Origin: Sphingomonas sp. LHG3406-1
GTDB taxonomy: Bacteria > Pseudomonadota > Alphaproteobacteria > Sphingomonadales > Sphingomonadaceae
DNA: 64,000 nt
NCBI RefSeq assembly: GCF_029637485.1
Contig: NZ_CP069128.1
Coordinates: 682,001-746,000 of the forward strand
Direction: 5' to 3'
Below the pieces are notes generated by a model, which did not search any database, was not told the origin of the DNA, and saw only the letters and a list, made by a program, of their open reading frames with translations. A program made the translations under genes and the position numbers. Each line of letters starts with the position of its first letter. Positions within the stretch are counted from its first letter, which is position 1. Below are positions 8,156 through 17,140 of the stretch, one piece after another.

Positions 8156-9670
8156 TTGCCGCCGTCACCAGTTGCCGGGGTTCGGCGATCGGCGATCCGG
8201 GGCACGCTCCTCACCGGCGCGTCCACTGCGATGAAGGTCCTCCTTCAGGTGCTCGCGATCGTCGTTCTCGCGCGGCTTCTGACGCCCGAGGACTTCGGCG
8301 TGACGGCCATGGTTTTCCCGATCATCGCCCTTGCCACCATCTTCCAGCAGGCGGGCCTGAGCGTGGCCGTGCTCCAGCGCGAGAGCATCTCCGACGAGGA
8401 ACGCAGCACGATCTTCTGGATCAACGTCCTTGCCGGCACCCTTCTCGGCGCCCTGCTCGTCCTCATCTCCCCCTGGGTTGCCGACTTCTACGGAGAGCCG
8501 AGGGTCCAGATGCTCACCGCGGCGTCCGGCGCGATCATGATCCTTGGTGCGCTCACCTCCCAGCACACCAACATCCTCACCCGCGAGCTCCGCTTCGGCC
8601 GCCTCGCCCTTATCGACGTGCTATCGCTGACAATCGGCACGTCGCTGGCGATCGGGACGGCCTATCTGACCGGCAGTTACTGGGCCATCTTCCTGCTGAC
8701 GTTCGGCACCATCGCCTCGACCTGTCTGCTCGCCTGGATGCTGAGCAGGTGGCGACCGGGCCGGACCGCCCCGCTCCGGCAGGTCCGCGACCTGCTGGTG
8801 TTCGGTGCGAACATCACGGTGGCGAACCTGGCGACCTACTTCGGGCAGAATGTCGACAAGATCCTCATCGGACGGGTCCTCGGAGCGACTCCACTCGGTC
8901 TTTACGAGCGGGCGTCCAAGGTCGTGCTCCTGCCCATCCTGTTCGTGCACATGCCGATGTTCCGGGTGCTGGTGCCGATGCTCAGCCAGAACAGGCAGGC
9001 CGCCGAGCGCTACCGCAAGTTGTTCGTGACCGCCTTCCAGTTCAGCCTCTTGCTGACCCTGCCCGGCACCCTCGTCCTGATCGTGGCGTCCGCCGAGATC
9101 ATCACCTTCGTCATGGGCGAACAATGGGTTGCCGCCGCACCCATCTTCTCGTGGCTGGCCGTCGCCACGCTCGGGCAGCTCGCCACCGGACCGTTGACCA
9201 TGCTGTTCATCAGCCAGGGCCGCTCCCGCGAGGCCCTCGTCTCCAGCGTCGCGTCGAGCTTCTTCCTCACCGTGGCGTTCGTGGTCGGGCTGCAATGGGG
9301 CGTAACCGGCGTGGCGGCCTCCTTTGCCATCGCAGAGCTGATGAGAACACCGCTGATGCTCTGGTATGCGACACGGACCGGAGCGGTGTCCCTGCGAGAC
9401 CTCTCCCTTGCGCTCCTCCCCTTCGTGCTCAGCGCCGCGCTGATGATTCCGGCCGGTGCCTTCTGGGCGTCCGTGGTCGAGCAGTCGGGCAATCCGCTGG
9501 TCGCGATCGGCCTTGCTGTCGCCGCTGCCTATGCCGTCACATTCGCCTGCCTTCTCTTGAACCGGAGCGGGCGTGGCTTCCTTGGCGAGCTGACGTCGGC
9601 CGCACGGTCCGTGCTTGGAGGCAAGAGCGGCAAGTCCCCCGGCAAGACGAGCATGGACGCCGCTTCCTAA
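8156..9670 (+). CDS. Oligosaccharide flippase (Wzx/MOP superfamily)
   Basis: A 504-residue integral membrane protein with about 12-14 hydrophobic segments, resembling WzxC-type lipopolysaccharide biosynthesis proteins. The family-like start GTLLTGASTAMKVLLQVLAI, the ARLLTPEDFG segment and the central FGANITVANLATYFGQNVDK fit this group. It would flip undecaprenyl-linked repeat units to the periplasm. The first usable codon is TTG 8156; no strong ribosome-binding site is seen, so the start is uncertain. The 273 bases between the FrhB-like gene and this start hold no other gene. It may form a unit with the upstream FrhB-like gene. Confidence 0.85.
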   Translation: MPPSPVAGVRRSAIRGTLLTGASTAMKVLLQVLAIVVLARLLTPEDFGVTAMVFPIIALATIFQQAGLSVAVLQRESISDEERSTIFWINVLAGTLLGALLVLISPWVADFYGEPRVQMLTAASGAIMILGALTSQHTNILTRELRFGRLALIDVLSLTIGTSLAIGTAYLTGSYWAIFLLTFGTIASTCLLAWMLSRWRPGRTAPLRQVRDLLVFGANITVANLATYFGQNVDKILIGRVLGATPLGLYERASKVVLLPILFVHMPMFRVLVPMLSQNRQAAERYRKLFVTAFQFSLLLTLPGTLVLIVASAEIITFVMGEQWVAAAPIFSWLAVATLGQLATGPLTMLFISQGRSREALVSSVASSFFLTVAFVVGLQWGVTGVAASFAIAELMRTPLMLWYATRTGAVSLRDLSLALLPFVLSAALMIPAGAFWASVVEQSGNPLVAIGLAVAAAYAVTFACLLLNRSGRGFLGELTSAARSVLGGKSGKSPGKTSMDAAS

Positions 9671-10317
9671 CTTGCGGCCGGAGCCCCCTGGTCCTCACGC
9701 TTGCCATAGCCCTTGAGGAAGAGGTCGACCGCCGAGCGGATGCGGCGGTCGGCGGCGACGGCGTCTACGCGACCGGCGAAGCGGCGTTCCATGTCGGCAA
9801 GCCCCTTGCACATGGCGGCGAGATGTTCGGCAGCCTGGAGGGGATCGTCGAGGATGAGCGTGCCACGCTCCTGCTCGCGCTCCAGCAGGCTTGCGAGCGC
9901 CAACTTCATCCGGCGCGGGCCAGCTTCGAGAAAGCAGAGGCCAAGCTCCGGCTCCTGCTCGACCTCGGCGGCAATGCGTTGCTCGAAGCGGATCATCTCG
10001 GGACGCGACAGGAAGGCAATCATGCTATGGCCGAAAGCGAGCAGGCGCTCGCGGATGCCGTTGCCGGCATCGTCGAACAGCAGCTGCCCGCGGATATTCT
10101 CGCATTCATGCTCCACCGCCGCCGCGAACAGGCCGCGCTTGTCGCCGAAGTGATTGTAGACGGTGACCTTTGATACACCCGCATCCGCCGCGATCGCCTC
10201 GATGCTGGCGGCGGCATAGCCGTGATCGAAGAAGGCCTTCGTCGCCGCGAGTACGATCTCCTCCCTCTTCTGGAGATCGGTCGAGCGTCCGCGCCTGGTC
10301 TTCGGGGATGTTGACAA
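9667..10317 (-). CDS. TetR/AcrR family transcriptional repressor
   Basis: A 216-residue TetR-type regulator. The N-terminal helix-turn-helix is clear (REEIVLAATKAFFDHGYAAA, then SIEAIAADAGVSKVTVYNHF, residues 18-60). The C-terminal half resembles AcrR-type ligand domains. The gene is divergent from the ABC efflux operon. The start is TTG 10317, which lies inside the TTGACA hexamer of the opposite strand and just outside the tandem palindromes. No ribosome-binding site precedes it, so the message may be leaderless. It most likely represses both itself and the exporter. Its stop overlaps the flippase stop by four bases on the other strand. Confidence 0.9.
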   Translation of the reverse strand: MSTSPKTRRGRSTDLQKREEIVLAATKAFFDHGYAAASIEAIAADAGVSKVTVYNHFGDKRGLFAAAVEHECENIRGQLLFDDAGNGIRERLLAFGHSMIAFLSRPEMIRFEQRIAAEVEQEPELGLCFLEAGPRRMKLALASLLEREQERGTLILDDPLQAAEHLAAMCKGLADMERRFAGRVDAVAADRRIRSAVDLFLKGYGKREDQGAPAAS

Positions 10318-10319
10318 AC

Positions 10320-10353
10320 TGAACGGTTCCGTTCATTTGAACGACAGCGTTCA
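10320..10353. promoter_or_regulatory. tandem palindromic TetR operator and promoter region
   Basis: Two inverted repeats with the same half-site: TGAACGGTTCCGTTCA at 10320-10335 and TGAACGACAGCGTTCA at 10338-10353, 18 bases centre to centre. They lie between the divergent tetR and efflux genes, right after a TTGACA at 10311-10316 that could serve as a -35 element of the efflux promoter. Bound repressor would block both promoters. Confidence 0.8.
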
Positions 10354-10416
10354 GCATCATGAGCGCCCGTGACGCGTCTGGCAAGCTTATCCGCCCCTGG
10401 CGGCTCCAAGGACGTC

Positions 10417-11556
10417 ATGATCTGGATCGCGATCCGAATGCTGACCGGCGACCGGCAGAAGTTCTACGGTCTCGTCTTCGGCATCGCCTTTTCGACGCTG
10501 CTGATCACCCAGCAGCTGACCATCTTCGTCAATCTGATCGGCCGCGGCGCAACGGCGGTGAACAATATCGCGACAGTCGACGTGTGGGTGATGGATCCGG
10601 TGAGCCGCACCCAGGACGTCATCTATCCAATGCCCTCGACCGCGCTCGACAAGGTGCGGTCGGTGCCGGGAGTCGCCTGGGCGGTGCCGCACCTTCGCGC
10701 CAATGCCGCCGTCCGCACCAACGACGGTGACCTCGAAGGCGTGACGGTGGTGGGGGTCGACGACACGACCCTGATCGGCCTTCCCCGCAAGATGATTCAG
10801 GGCAGCCGCGACGCGCTGCAGAGCCCGGACTCGGTGCTGGTCGACGGGGTCGGCAGCACGCGCCTGTTCAAGGAGGGCGAGGACCCGATCGGCTACCGGC
10901 TCGAGCTCAACGACCAGCGGGCCGTGGTCCGCGGCATCGTCGATGTCGATCCCAGCTTCACCAGCCAGGTCGTGCTCTACACCCGCTATTCCAACGCCCT
11001 CAACTACGTGCCCGGAACGCGCAACCGGCTGAGCTTCGTGCTTGCCCGAGCCGCCCCAGGGATCTCGCCGAAGGACCTGGTGCGGAGGATCGAGAACCAG
11101 ACCGGCCTCAAGGCCCGCACTCGCGAAGACTTCGCGCAGGACGGCATCGACTTCATCATCGAGAATACCGGTATCCCCATCAACTTCGGGATCACGGTGG
11201 CGCTGGGCTTCATCGTCGGAATCGCCATCGTCGGCCTGACCTTCAGCCTGTTCATCCGCGACAACATCAAGCAGTTCGGCGCGCTGAAGGCGATCGGCGT
11301 GCACAATGGCATCATCCGGCGGATGGTAGCGGCGCAGGCCGGGCTGGTCGGGCTGATCGGCTATGGCCTCGGAGTGCTCATGGCGGCCCTGTTCATCAGC
11401 ATTGGCGGAGCTACCAGCGTCGACTTCAAGGGCTTCTACACGCCCTGGCAGATTCCTCTGCTAAGCCTTGCGGGGATCGCGCTGATCATCCTGGCGACGG
11501 GCTGGCTGGCGCTTCGGCGCGTACTGAGGACCGAACCGGCGGCGGTGTTCCGGTGA
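10417..11556 (+). CDS. ABC transporter permease (FtsX/MacB-DevC type)
   Basis: A 379-residue permease of a tripartite efflux system. One N-terminal membrane segment (about residues 16-36) is followed by a large periplasmic domain and then three C-terminal membrane segments. This is the FtsX/MacB topology, ending with the typical RTEPAAVFR. ATG 10417 follows a CCAAGGACGT site. An in-frame GTG at 10369 is less likely. It is the first gene of a four-gene operon; the stop overlaps the ATPase start by four bases. Substrate unknown. Confidence 0.88.
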   Translation: MIWIAIRMLTGDRQKFYGLVFGIAFSTLLITQQLTIFVNLIGRGATAVNNIATVDVWVMDPVSRTQDVIYPMPSTALDKVRSVPGVAWAVPHLRANAAVRTNDGDLEGVTVVGVDDTTLIGLPRKMIQGSRDALQSPDSVLVDGVGSTRLFKEGEDPIGYRLELNDQRAVVRGIVDVDPSFTSQVVLYTRYSNALNYVPGTRNRLSFVLARAAPGISPKDLVRRIENQTGLKARTREDFAQDGIDFIIENTGIPINFGITVALGFIVGIAIVGLTFSLFIRDNIKQFGALKAIGVHNGIIRRMVAAQAGLVGLIGYGLGVLMAALFISIGGATSVDFKGFYTPWQIPLLSLAGIALIILATGWLALRRVLRTEPAAVFR

Positions 11557-12284
11557 GCGGCTGCGCGGACATTGCCCACAGGGGCGCGGCGATCAGCGTT
11601 TCCGGCATCGCCCGCGACTTCGAGGCGGGCGGGCAGATCTTGCGCGTGCTCCACGGCATCGACCTCGACATCCAGGCCGGGCAGCTCACCTATCTCGTCG
11701 GTGAGTCCGGCTCCGGCAAGACGACGCTCATCTCGATCATTGCCGGAATCCTCTATCCGACCGAAGGCTGCGTGCGGGTGTTCGGGACCGACATCTACAG
11801 CTTGAGCGACCGAAAGCTGGTCGACTTCCGGCTGAACACGATCGGCTTCATCTTCCAGCAGTACAACCTGATCCCGACCATCGACGCCGCTTCCAACGCC
11901 GCCGTGCCCCTGATCGCGAAGGGGATGGAACGGCGAGAAGCCACCGAGCGGGCACGGGCGATGCTCGACCGGCTCAATATCGGTGACCAGGCGCACAAGC
12001 TTCCGAACCAGCTGTCCGGCGGACAGCAGCAGCGTGTCGCCATTGCCCGCGCGCTCGTCCACGAACCCCGCCTGGTGGTGTGCGACGAGCCGACCGCCGC
12101 GCTGGACGCCAGGTCGGGCCGGCGCGTGATGGACCTGCTGCGGGAGGTGGCGGTGGCGAGCGACCGGTCGGTCATCATCGTCACCCACGACAATCGCATC
12201 TTCGATCTCGCCGACCGCATCCTCGTCATGGAGGACGGCCGCATCACCCACGACGGCACCGACGTGCCGAGCCACGAAAGATAG
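11553..12284 (+). CDS. ABC transporter ATP-binding protein (LolD/MacB type)
   Basis: A 243-residue ATPase that powers the exporter from the cytoplasmic face. Walker A GESGSGKTT is at residues 50-58, the Q-loop is FQQYNLIPT, signature LSGGQQQ is at 154-160, Walker B LVVCDEP is near 174-180, and the switch His lies in VTHD. The start GTG overlaps the permease stop (GTGA), indicating translational coupling. A small gap of three bases separates it from the adaptor gene. Confidence 0.92.
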   Translation: MSGCADIAHRGAAISVSGIARDFEAGGQILRVLHGIDLDIQAGQLTYLVGESGSGKTTLISIIAGILYPTEGCVRVFGTDIYSLSDRKLVDFRLNTIGFIFQQYNLIPTIDAASNAAVPLIAKGMERREATERARAMLDRLNIGDQAHKLPNQLSGGQQQRVAIARALVHEPRLVVCDEPTAALDARSGRRVMDLLREVAVASDRSVIIVTHDNRIFDLADRILVMEDGRITHDGTDVPSHER

Positions 12285-12287
12285 GCC

Positions 12288-13295
12288 ATGGCGCTGCTTT
12301 CCTCCCGTCCCAGCTTCTCGCGCAACATCCTGCCGATCATCGCCGTGGTGGGACTGGTAATCGCTGCCTTCCTGATCTGGCGCGGACTCCCCGACCGCAA
12401 GCTGGAAGATCCGGACGAAACCCCGGCGCGCGCGACAGGAGCGCTTGCCGATGCGGCTCGCGTGGCCGGCGCCGGGGTGGTCGAGCCGTCCAGCGAGGTG
12501 ATCGACATCGGCACCTCGCTGTCCGGACTGGTCACGGCCGTCTCGGTGCGCGCGGGCGATTATGTCAGCCGCGGGCAGCCGCTGTTTCAGGTCGACGAGC
12601 GTGCGACACGGGCACGGCTGGTCGAAGCGGAAGCTGCGATCGCCCAGGCCCGTGCCGGCATCGGCGAGGCACGCGCTGCGGAGGCGACGGCAGCGCGCCA
12701 GCTGGCGCTCTACCGCCAGATCAGCGATCCCGCCGCCATCTCCCGGACCGAAGTGATCCGCGCCGAGGGCGACGTCAGCGCCGCGCGGGAGCGGCGGCGG
12801 CTGGCCGAGGCGCAATTCGCCGCGGCACAGGCAAGCCGCAACTCGGCGTCGGTCGAGCTCGGCCGATTGGTCGTCCGCGCACCGATCAGCGGCGAAATCC
12901 TCCGTGTCGACGTCCGCCCGGGCGAATTCGTCCAGGCCGGCCAGCAGGGCTCAAACAGCACGCCTTACCTGCAGATGGGCGAGACGCGGCCGCTTAACAT
13001 CCGCATCGACGTCGACGAGGACGAGGCACCACGGGTCGCGCTCGGCCAGCCGGCGTCGGTCAGTCCCCGCGGGGCGGCGGACCGGCAGGTGCAGGCCCGC
13101 TTCGTCCGCGCCGAGCCGCAGGTGATCCCGAAGCGCTCGCTCACCAACAGCGCGGCAGAGCGGGTCGACGTTCGCGTGCTCCAGCTCATCTACGAGCTTC
13201 CGCAGCGCGACGACGGGCTGTTCCGTGTCGGCCAGCAGGTCGATGCCTTCATCCCGGCGCGACCGGCGAAACAGCGCAAGGCGGCGGCCAAATGA
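12288..13295 (+). CDS. HlyD-family periplasmic adaptor of ABC efflux system
   Basis: A 335-residue membrane fusion protein that links the inner-membrane ABC complex with the outer-membrane channel. An N-terminal anchor segment lies at about residues 14-32. A biotinyl-lipoyl-like half-motif (GTSLSGLVTAVSVRAGDYVS) and a coiled-coil hairpin rich in Ala, Arg and Glu (about 110-195) follow, then the second lipoyl half (VRAPISGEILRVDVRPGEFV). The stop overlaps the start of the outer-membrane gene by four bases. Confidence 0.9.
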   Translation: MALLSSRPSFSRNILPIIAVVGLVIAAFLIWRGLPDRKLEDPDETPARATGALADAARVAGAGVVEPSSEVIDIGTSLSGLVTAVSVRAGDYVSRGQPLFQVDERATRARLVEAEAAIAQARAGIGEARAAEATAARQLALYRQISDPAAISRTEVIRAEGDVSAARERRRLAEAQFAAAQASRNSASVELGRLVVRAPISGEILRVDVRPGEFVQAGQQGSNSTPYLQMGETRPLNIRIDVDEDEAPRVALGQPASVSPRGAADRQVQARFVRAEPQVIPKRSLTNSAAERVDVRVLQLIYELPQRDDGLFRVGQQVDAFIPARPAKQRKAAAK

Positions 13296-14689
13296 TGCGC
13301 GCGCTTTTATTGGGGGTTGGCGCACTGGCGCTCGCTTCCTGCGTGGCGGGCCCGGGAAAGCTGCCGACCGCGGCCGAGGTGATCCTCCCGCCGGCCTTCC
13401 GCTTCGCTCCCGATGCGGAAAGCAAGGGGCAGGTCGCGGCGCTGCTCCCGGCCGCTGATCCCGCCTTCTCGGCGCTGTCGGCAGCGGCGCTGGCCGATGC
13501 GCCGACCCTTGCCGCCGCACTGGCGCGCATCGACACGGCGCGGGCCAATGCGGACCGCGCACGGGCCGAGCGCCTGCCCGAGGTCAACGGCGCCCTCTCC
13601 GTCGATCGCGCGCGGTCGAGCGAGGCGCAGGTCGGCATCCCCGACCTTCCCGGCATCAGCATCGACCGGACGCGCACCACATTCGGGGCCGACCTGTCCG
13701 CTCGCTGGGATCCCGACCTGTTCGGCGGCCTTCGCGCACGGCAAAGGGCGGCGCTGGCACGGATCGACGCGGCGAGCGCGGATGCGGCGGCGGTGCGGCT
13801 CGCGCTGGTCGCGGAAATTGCCGGAAGCGTGCTCGACTGGCGGACGCTCTCCGCGCGCGAGGCACAGACACGAGAGAATCTTGCGGCAGCCGAGCGGCTC
13901 GCCGAGCTTGCCGGCGTCCGCGAGCGGGCCGGCATCGCGCCGGGCGCCGACCGGGTGCGGGCGGAGACGCTCGCGGCAGGAAGCCGTACCGGCCTCGAAG
14001 CGCTGGGCAGCGAGCGGGCGCGGATCCTGGGGCGGCTGGTGACGCTGACCGCGCGGCCGGCGGCGGAAGTGGAGCGGCTGCTCGCCACGCAGTCGCAGGC
14101 GTCAAGCCTGCCGCTGCCGCCTCCTGCCCTGCCCTCGACCCTGCTCAGCAACCGGCCCGACGTGCTCGCGGCCGGGGCGAGGCTGCGGGCCGCCGACGCA
14201 GAGGTCGCCGCCGCCGCCGCCGCCCGTTTCCCACGCCTGACCCTGTCGAGCGCACTCGGCCTCCTGTCGCTGACCGTCGGCGGGCTGTTCGATGGCGATG
14301 CCATCGGCGCATCGGTCGGCGGCGATGTGGCCGGGCCCCTGCTCGACTTCGGCCGCGTTCAGGCCGACATCCGACGCAGCGAGGCGAGCACGTTCGAGGC
14401 CTTTGCCGACTATCGCGACTCCGTCTTCACCGCGCTTGGCGATGCGGAAGGCGGCTACGCGCTGGTCTCCGCGGCGGACCGGGAGCTCAGGGCAGCGCTG
14501 GACGAGGCGGCCGCCAACGACCGATCCGCGAGGCTCGCCGAAACGCGCTTCCGTGCTGGGCTGACCAGCTTCCTCGACGTGATCGACGCCCGGCGCCAGG
14601 CGATATTCGCGCGGGAGCGGGCGGCGGCAGCGGAAGGCCGGGCACGCCGGGCGCGCATTACCCTGTGGCAGGCGCTCGGCGGAAGCTGA
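13292..14689 (+). CDS. Outer-membrane efflux lipoprotein (TolC/NodT family)
   Basis: A 465-residue outer-membrane factor completing the tripartite exporter. A lipoprotein signal peptide ends in the lipobox LASC with Cys at residue 17. Two repeats of long Ala/Arg/Glu-rich helices follow, typical of the trimeric alpha-barrel. It is the last gene of the operon. The neighbouring FrhB-like gene converges on it with four bases between the stops. Confidence 0.9.
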   Translation: MMRALLLGVGALALASCVAGPGKLPTAAEVILPPAFRFAPDAESKGQVAALLPAADPAFSALSAAALADAPTLAAALARIDTARANADRARAERLPEVNGALSVDRARSSEAQVGIPDLPGISIDRTRTTFGADLSARWDPDLFGGLRARQRAALARIDAASADAAAVRLALVAEIAGSVLDWRTLSAREAQTRENLAAAERLAELAGVRERAGIAPGADRVRAETLAAGSRTGLEALGSERARILGRLVTLTARPAAEVERLLATQSQASSLPLPPPALPSTLLSNRPDVLAAGARLRAADAEVAAAAAARFPRLTLSSALGLLSLTVGGLFDGDAIGASVGGDVAGPLLDFGRVQADIRRSEASTFEAFADYRDSVFTALGDAEGGYALVSAADRELRAALDEAAANDRSARLAETRFRAGLTSFLDVIDARRQAIFARERAAAAEGRARRARITLWQALGGS

Positions 14690-14693
14690 AGCT

Positions 14694-16064
14694 CTAGGCT
14701 CCGGTGCGCGGGGCGATGCGGTCGATCCAGCGCCCGAGTGACCCGGCACCCCAGGCGATCGCCTGGTAGAGCTGGAGCGCAGGCTTCGCCCAGGCGATGG
14801 CCAGCCCTGGCCTGCCGGTCCTACGCGCGACACGGAACATGAGGTGGCTCATGCGCGTGATCAGGCGTCGAAGCCGGTAAATGGCCTTGCGGCGGAGCGG
14901 AAGCGCGGCGGAAGGAGTGACTCGCTTTACCGGGCGGAGGCCGCGCTTGGCCCAGGTCAGGCGATAGGCGAGACCCTGGCGGCGGTGGCGAAACCCGGCG
15001 GCCTGCGTCTTCACCACCATCTCGTTAGCGCACGGCTCGAGCGCGAGGCGCCCGTTGGCCCGCGCACTCTCGATCATGGCATGCAGGGCCGGCGAGCGGA
15101 CGACCACCACATTGGTGCCGCGTCCGTCCGAACTGTGCGGCTCGATCCACGCATCACCGAAGCTGATGTCGGCCGTTTCGGCGACCACGTCGTCGCACCA
15201 GTCGCAGGCAGGATTCTGCCAATAGCCCGCGCCCCAGTCGCCATCCGCGAGATGCATCCAGTCCCCGGCCCGATGCGAGCCGTCGGCAAGCGCGAGATCG
15301 GCGCGATACCAATTGGCGGGGCGACCGGGGTCTTTCTTGCGATAGTCGACTGCGCGCACCTCCCGCATGGGGGCATCAAGCTGGATGGCGAAGCTGTCGA
15401 CCATATGCGCGCTTTTCTGGTGGCCGCAGAAGAGGCCCAACGTGTGGGTGATCCGTTCCGCGAGGACCGGGTCGGCACGACGGGCAAGCTGCACCGCCTT
15501 GATGAAGCAGGGCACGCCGACGATGGCATAGCGTCCCCGTGTCGCGGCGATCTCGCGCAGCACGGCGGCGAGGTCGACCGGATAATAGCGCGACTGGGCA
15601 CCAGCGCTCAGCTCGCCGAGCGAGCGGGACAGGCGATAGCCGAAGAAGCGGCCGGTCTCCTCGACCGCTTCGGGCACGACATGGGCGACGGCGTCGACCT
15701 TGCCGGTGCGCAGAAGCTCGCCCGCAACCCAGCTGGTCAGGCCGCCGGAGCTGCCCTGCGCGCGCCACTCGCCTTCTGCGACATGACCGATCCAGGCACC
15801 GAGCGTGCGGCCGAGGTGGAAGTCCTGCGCCGCCGGGAAGAGGCCGGTGGCGATCATGTCCTCATTGGCAGCGGCCGGGCTCATCGGGCAGCGTTCGGCG
15901 ACGGCCCGGGACGGGCGCCCAAGAAAGGCACCGGCGGGCTTGCGAAAGCCGTCACGGTCCCAGCGCATGGCGCTGTCCGCAGCGGTCAGCGTGCAGGCCC
16001 CACAGCCGATACACAGGTCCGAACGGACGATCTCCGCTGGCGACAGCTCAGGCGAGGGCGGCAT
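14694..16064 (-). CDS. FrhB-like iron-sulfur flavoprotein family protein (copy 2)
   Basis: A 456-residue paralogue of the protein at 6458-7882. It has CIGCGAC near the N-terminus followed by CP, then GSSGGLTSW, GVPCFIKAVQ, LFCGHQKS, NPACDWCDD and FGDAWIEP, the same order of conserved cysteine motifs. I place the start at ATG 16064, 17 bases inside the upstream pyruvyltransferase gene. The open frame goes back to 16253, but that part is an out-of-frame read of the neighbour. The tight overlap shows that the pyruvyltransferase and this protein are co-translated, so they likely form one functional unit. Substrate and electron donor are unknown. Confidence 0.8.
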   Translation of the reverse strand: MPPSPELSPAEIVRSDLCIGCGACTLTAADSAMRWDRDGFRKPAGAFLGRPSRAVAERCPMSPAAANEDMIATGLFPAAQDFHLGRTLGAWIGHVAEGEWRAQGSSGGLTSWVAGELLRTGKVDAVAHVVPEAVEETGRFFGYRLSRSLGELSAGAQSRYYPVDLAAVLREIAATRGRYAIVGVPCFIKAVQLARRADPVLAERITHTLGLFCGHQKSAHMVDSFAIQLDAPMREVRAVDYRKKDPGRPANWYRADLALADGSHRAGDWMHLADGDWGAGYWQNPACDWCDDVVAETADISFGDAWIEPHSSDGRGTNVVVVRSPALHAMIESARANGRLALEPCANEMVVKTQAAGFRHRRQGLAYRLTWAKRGLRPVKRVTPSAALPLRRKAIYRLRRLITRMSHLMFRVARRTGRPGLAIAWAKPALQLYQAIAWGAGSLGRWIDRIAPRTGA

Positions 16065-17115
16065 CGAGGAAGGCCGTGGACGTGGTGCGCAGGTCGGCGA
16101 TGCGGCGGTGGACCTCTGAGCTGGGGGATTTGCCGAGAAGGGCAGCGAAGTCTCCCGGAGATGGCGCTTCACGCAGCAGGTGACGCTCCGCGCCGAGCTG
16201 CGCGGTGAGGTCGCGCACCTTGTTGAGGCGATAGGGCGTGACGCAGGCGACAAACGGCCGGTCCATCGCCAGCGCGAAGACGCAGCCGTGGAAGAAATTG
16301 GTGATCACCGCCGCCGCCCCCGCCATGGCACGGGCGAAGTCGAGCGGACCTGCCTCGATCCATTCCTCGTCGGCGAAGGCGCAGCCGTAACCGATGCTGC
16401 GGAGCCTGAGGCCGCGGCTCCGTGCCCAGTCGCGCGCCAGCGGCGCCAGCCAGTCCGGGAAGCCGTGACCATAGACGAGGGCGTAGGGATCGCTCCCTTC
16501 TTCGGCCTCGCGCGGGATGCGGTCGGCGAATGCGAGGCAAGGGTCGAGCACGATCGGCGGCTCCGTCCCGAGCGCCTGCGCGACGATCTCCCGGCTGTTC
16601 TCGTCGCGCACCGACAACGACGAGAAGCGCGCGAGACGTTCGGCCCAAAAGGCGTCGAGACCGCGCGCGGCATCATAATTGCCGAAGCTTGCGGCGTAGG
16701 AGATCAGCCGGTCGGTCTTGAGGGTCTCGCCATAGAAGAGCGGCTTGTAGCTGTACCAGGGGTGGGCGAGGTTCCACACTTCGTCGGACCCGACCACGAT
16801 GGCGTCATGGAAAGGGAGCTCGGCCGCATCGTGGAGTGAGAAGGTTTCGGACAGGGGCAAGCCGGCGAAGGCCTCCTCGAACAGGCGGGTCTTGGCCTTG
16901 TAGGCGGCACGGTGCCCGGCTGGCGTGCGCTCCGGCAGGGTCGGCTCGAGGGCGCAGCGGAGTTCGGCGCGGCGGACCGACGGGCAATGGTGATCGAGCA
17001 GCTCGACGGTAGCGCCGCGCGCCTCCAGCCCCTCCGCCAGGCAGCGCGCCTGCCAGTAGGAGCCGTAGTTGATGCACTTGTGGAAGGTCAGGATGCCGAG
17101 GCTTGGGCCGCTCAT
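16048..17115 (-). CDS. Polysaccharide pyruvyl transferase family protein (copy 2)
   Basis: A 355-residue PF04230-type protein. Marks are LGILTFHKCINYGSYWQA at the start, DAIVVGSDEVWN, ISYAASFGNYD, SSLSVRDENS, and ITNFFHGCVFALA near the C-terminus. It is related to the copy at 5144-6247 but clearly diverged. The start is ATG 17115; the longer open frame to 17265 reads into argR on the same strand. It is followed, with a 17-base overlap, by the second FrhB-like gene. Confidence 0.85.
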   Translation of the reverse strand: MSGPSLGILTFHKCINYGSYWQARCLAEGLEARGATVELLDHHCPSVRRAELRCALEPTLPERTPAGHRAAYKAKTRLFEEAFAGLPLSETFSLHDAAELPFHDAIVVGSDEVWNLAHPWYSYKPLFYGETLKTDRLISYAASFGNYDAARGLDAFWAERLARFSSLSVRDENSREIVAQALGTEPPIVLDPCLAFADRIPREAEEGSDPYALVYGHGFPDWLAPLARDWARSRGLRLRSIGYGCAFADEEWIEAGPLDFARAMAGAAAVITNFFHGCVFALAMDRPFVACVTPYRLNKVRDLTAQLGAERHLLREAPSPGDFAALLGKSPSSEVHRRIADLRTTSTAFLDAALA

Positions 17116-17140
17116 GCTCGTGCAAGTCGTGACGCGCCCG

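Noticed and set aside
8749..10173. 474-codon plus-strand frame
   Set aside because: Overlaps the flippase in another frame and the TetR gene on the opposite strand; composition is arginine-rich shadow sequence.
11436..12815. 459-codon minus-strand frame
   Set aside because: Antisense to the ABC ATPase and adaptor genes, which are unmistakable.
14844..16208. 454-codon plus-strand frame
   Set aside because: Exactly antisense to the FrhB-like gene, which has clear motifs; high GC third positions create such shadow frames.
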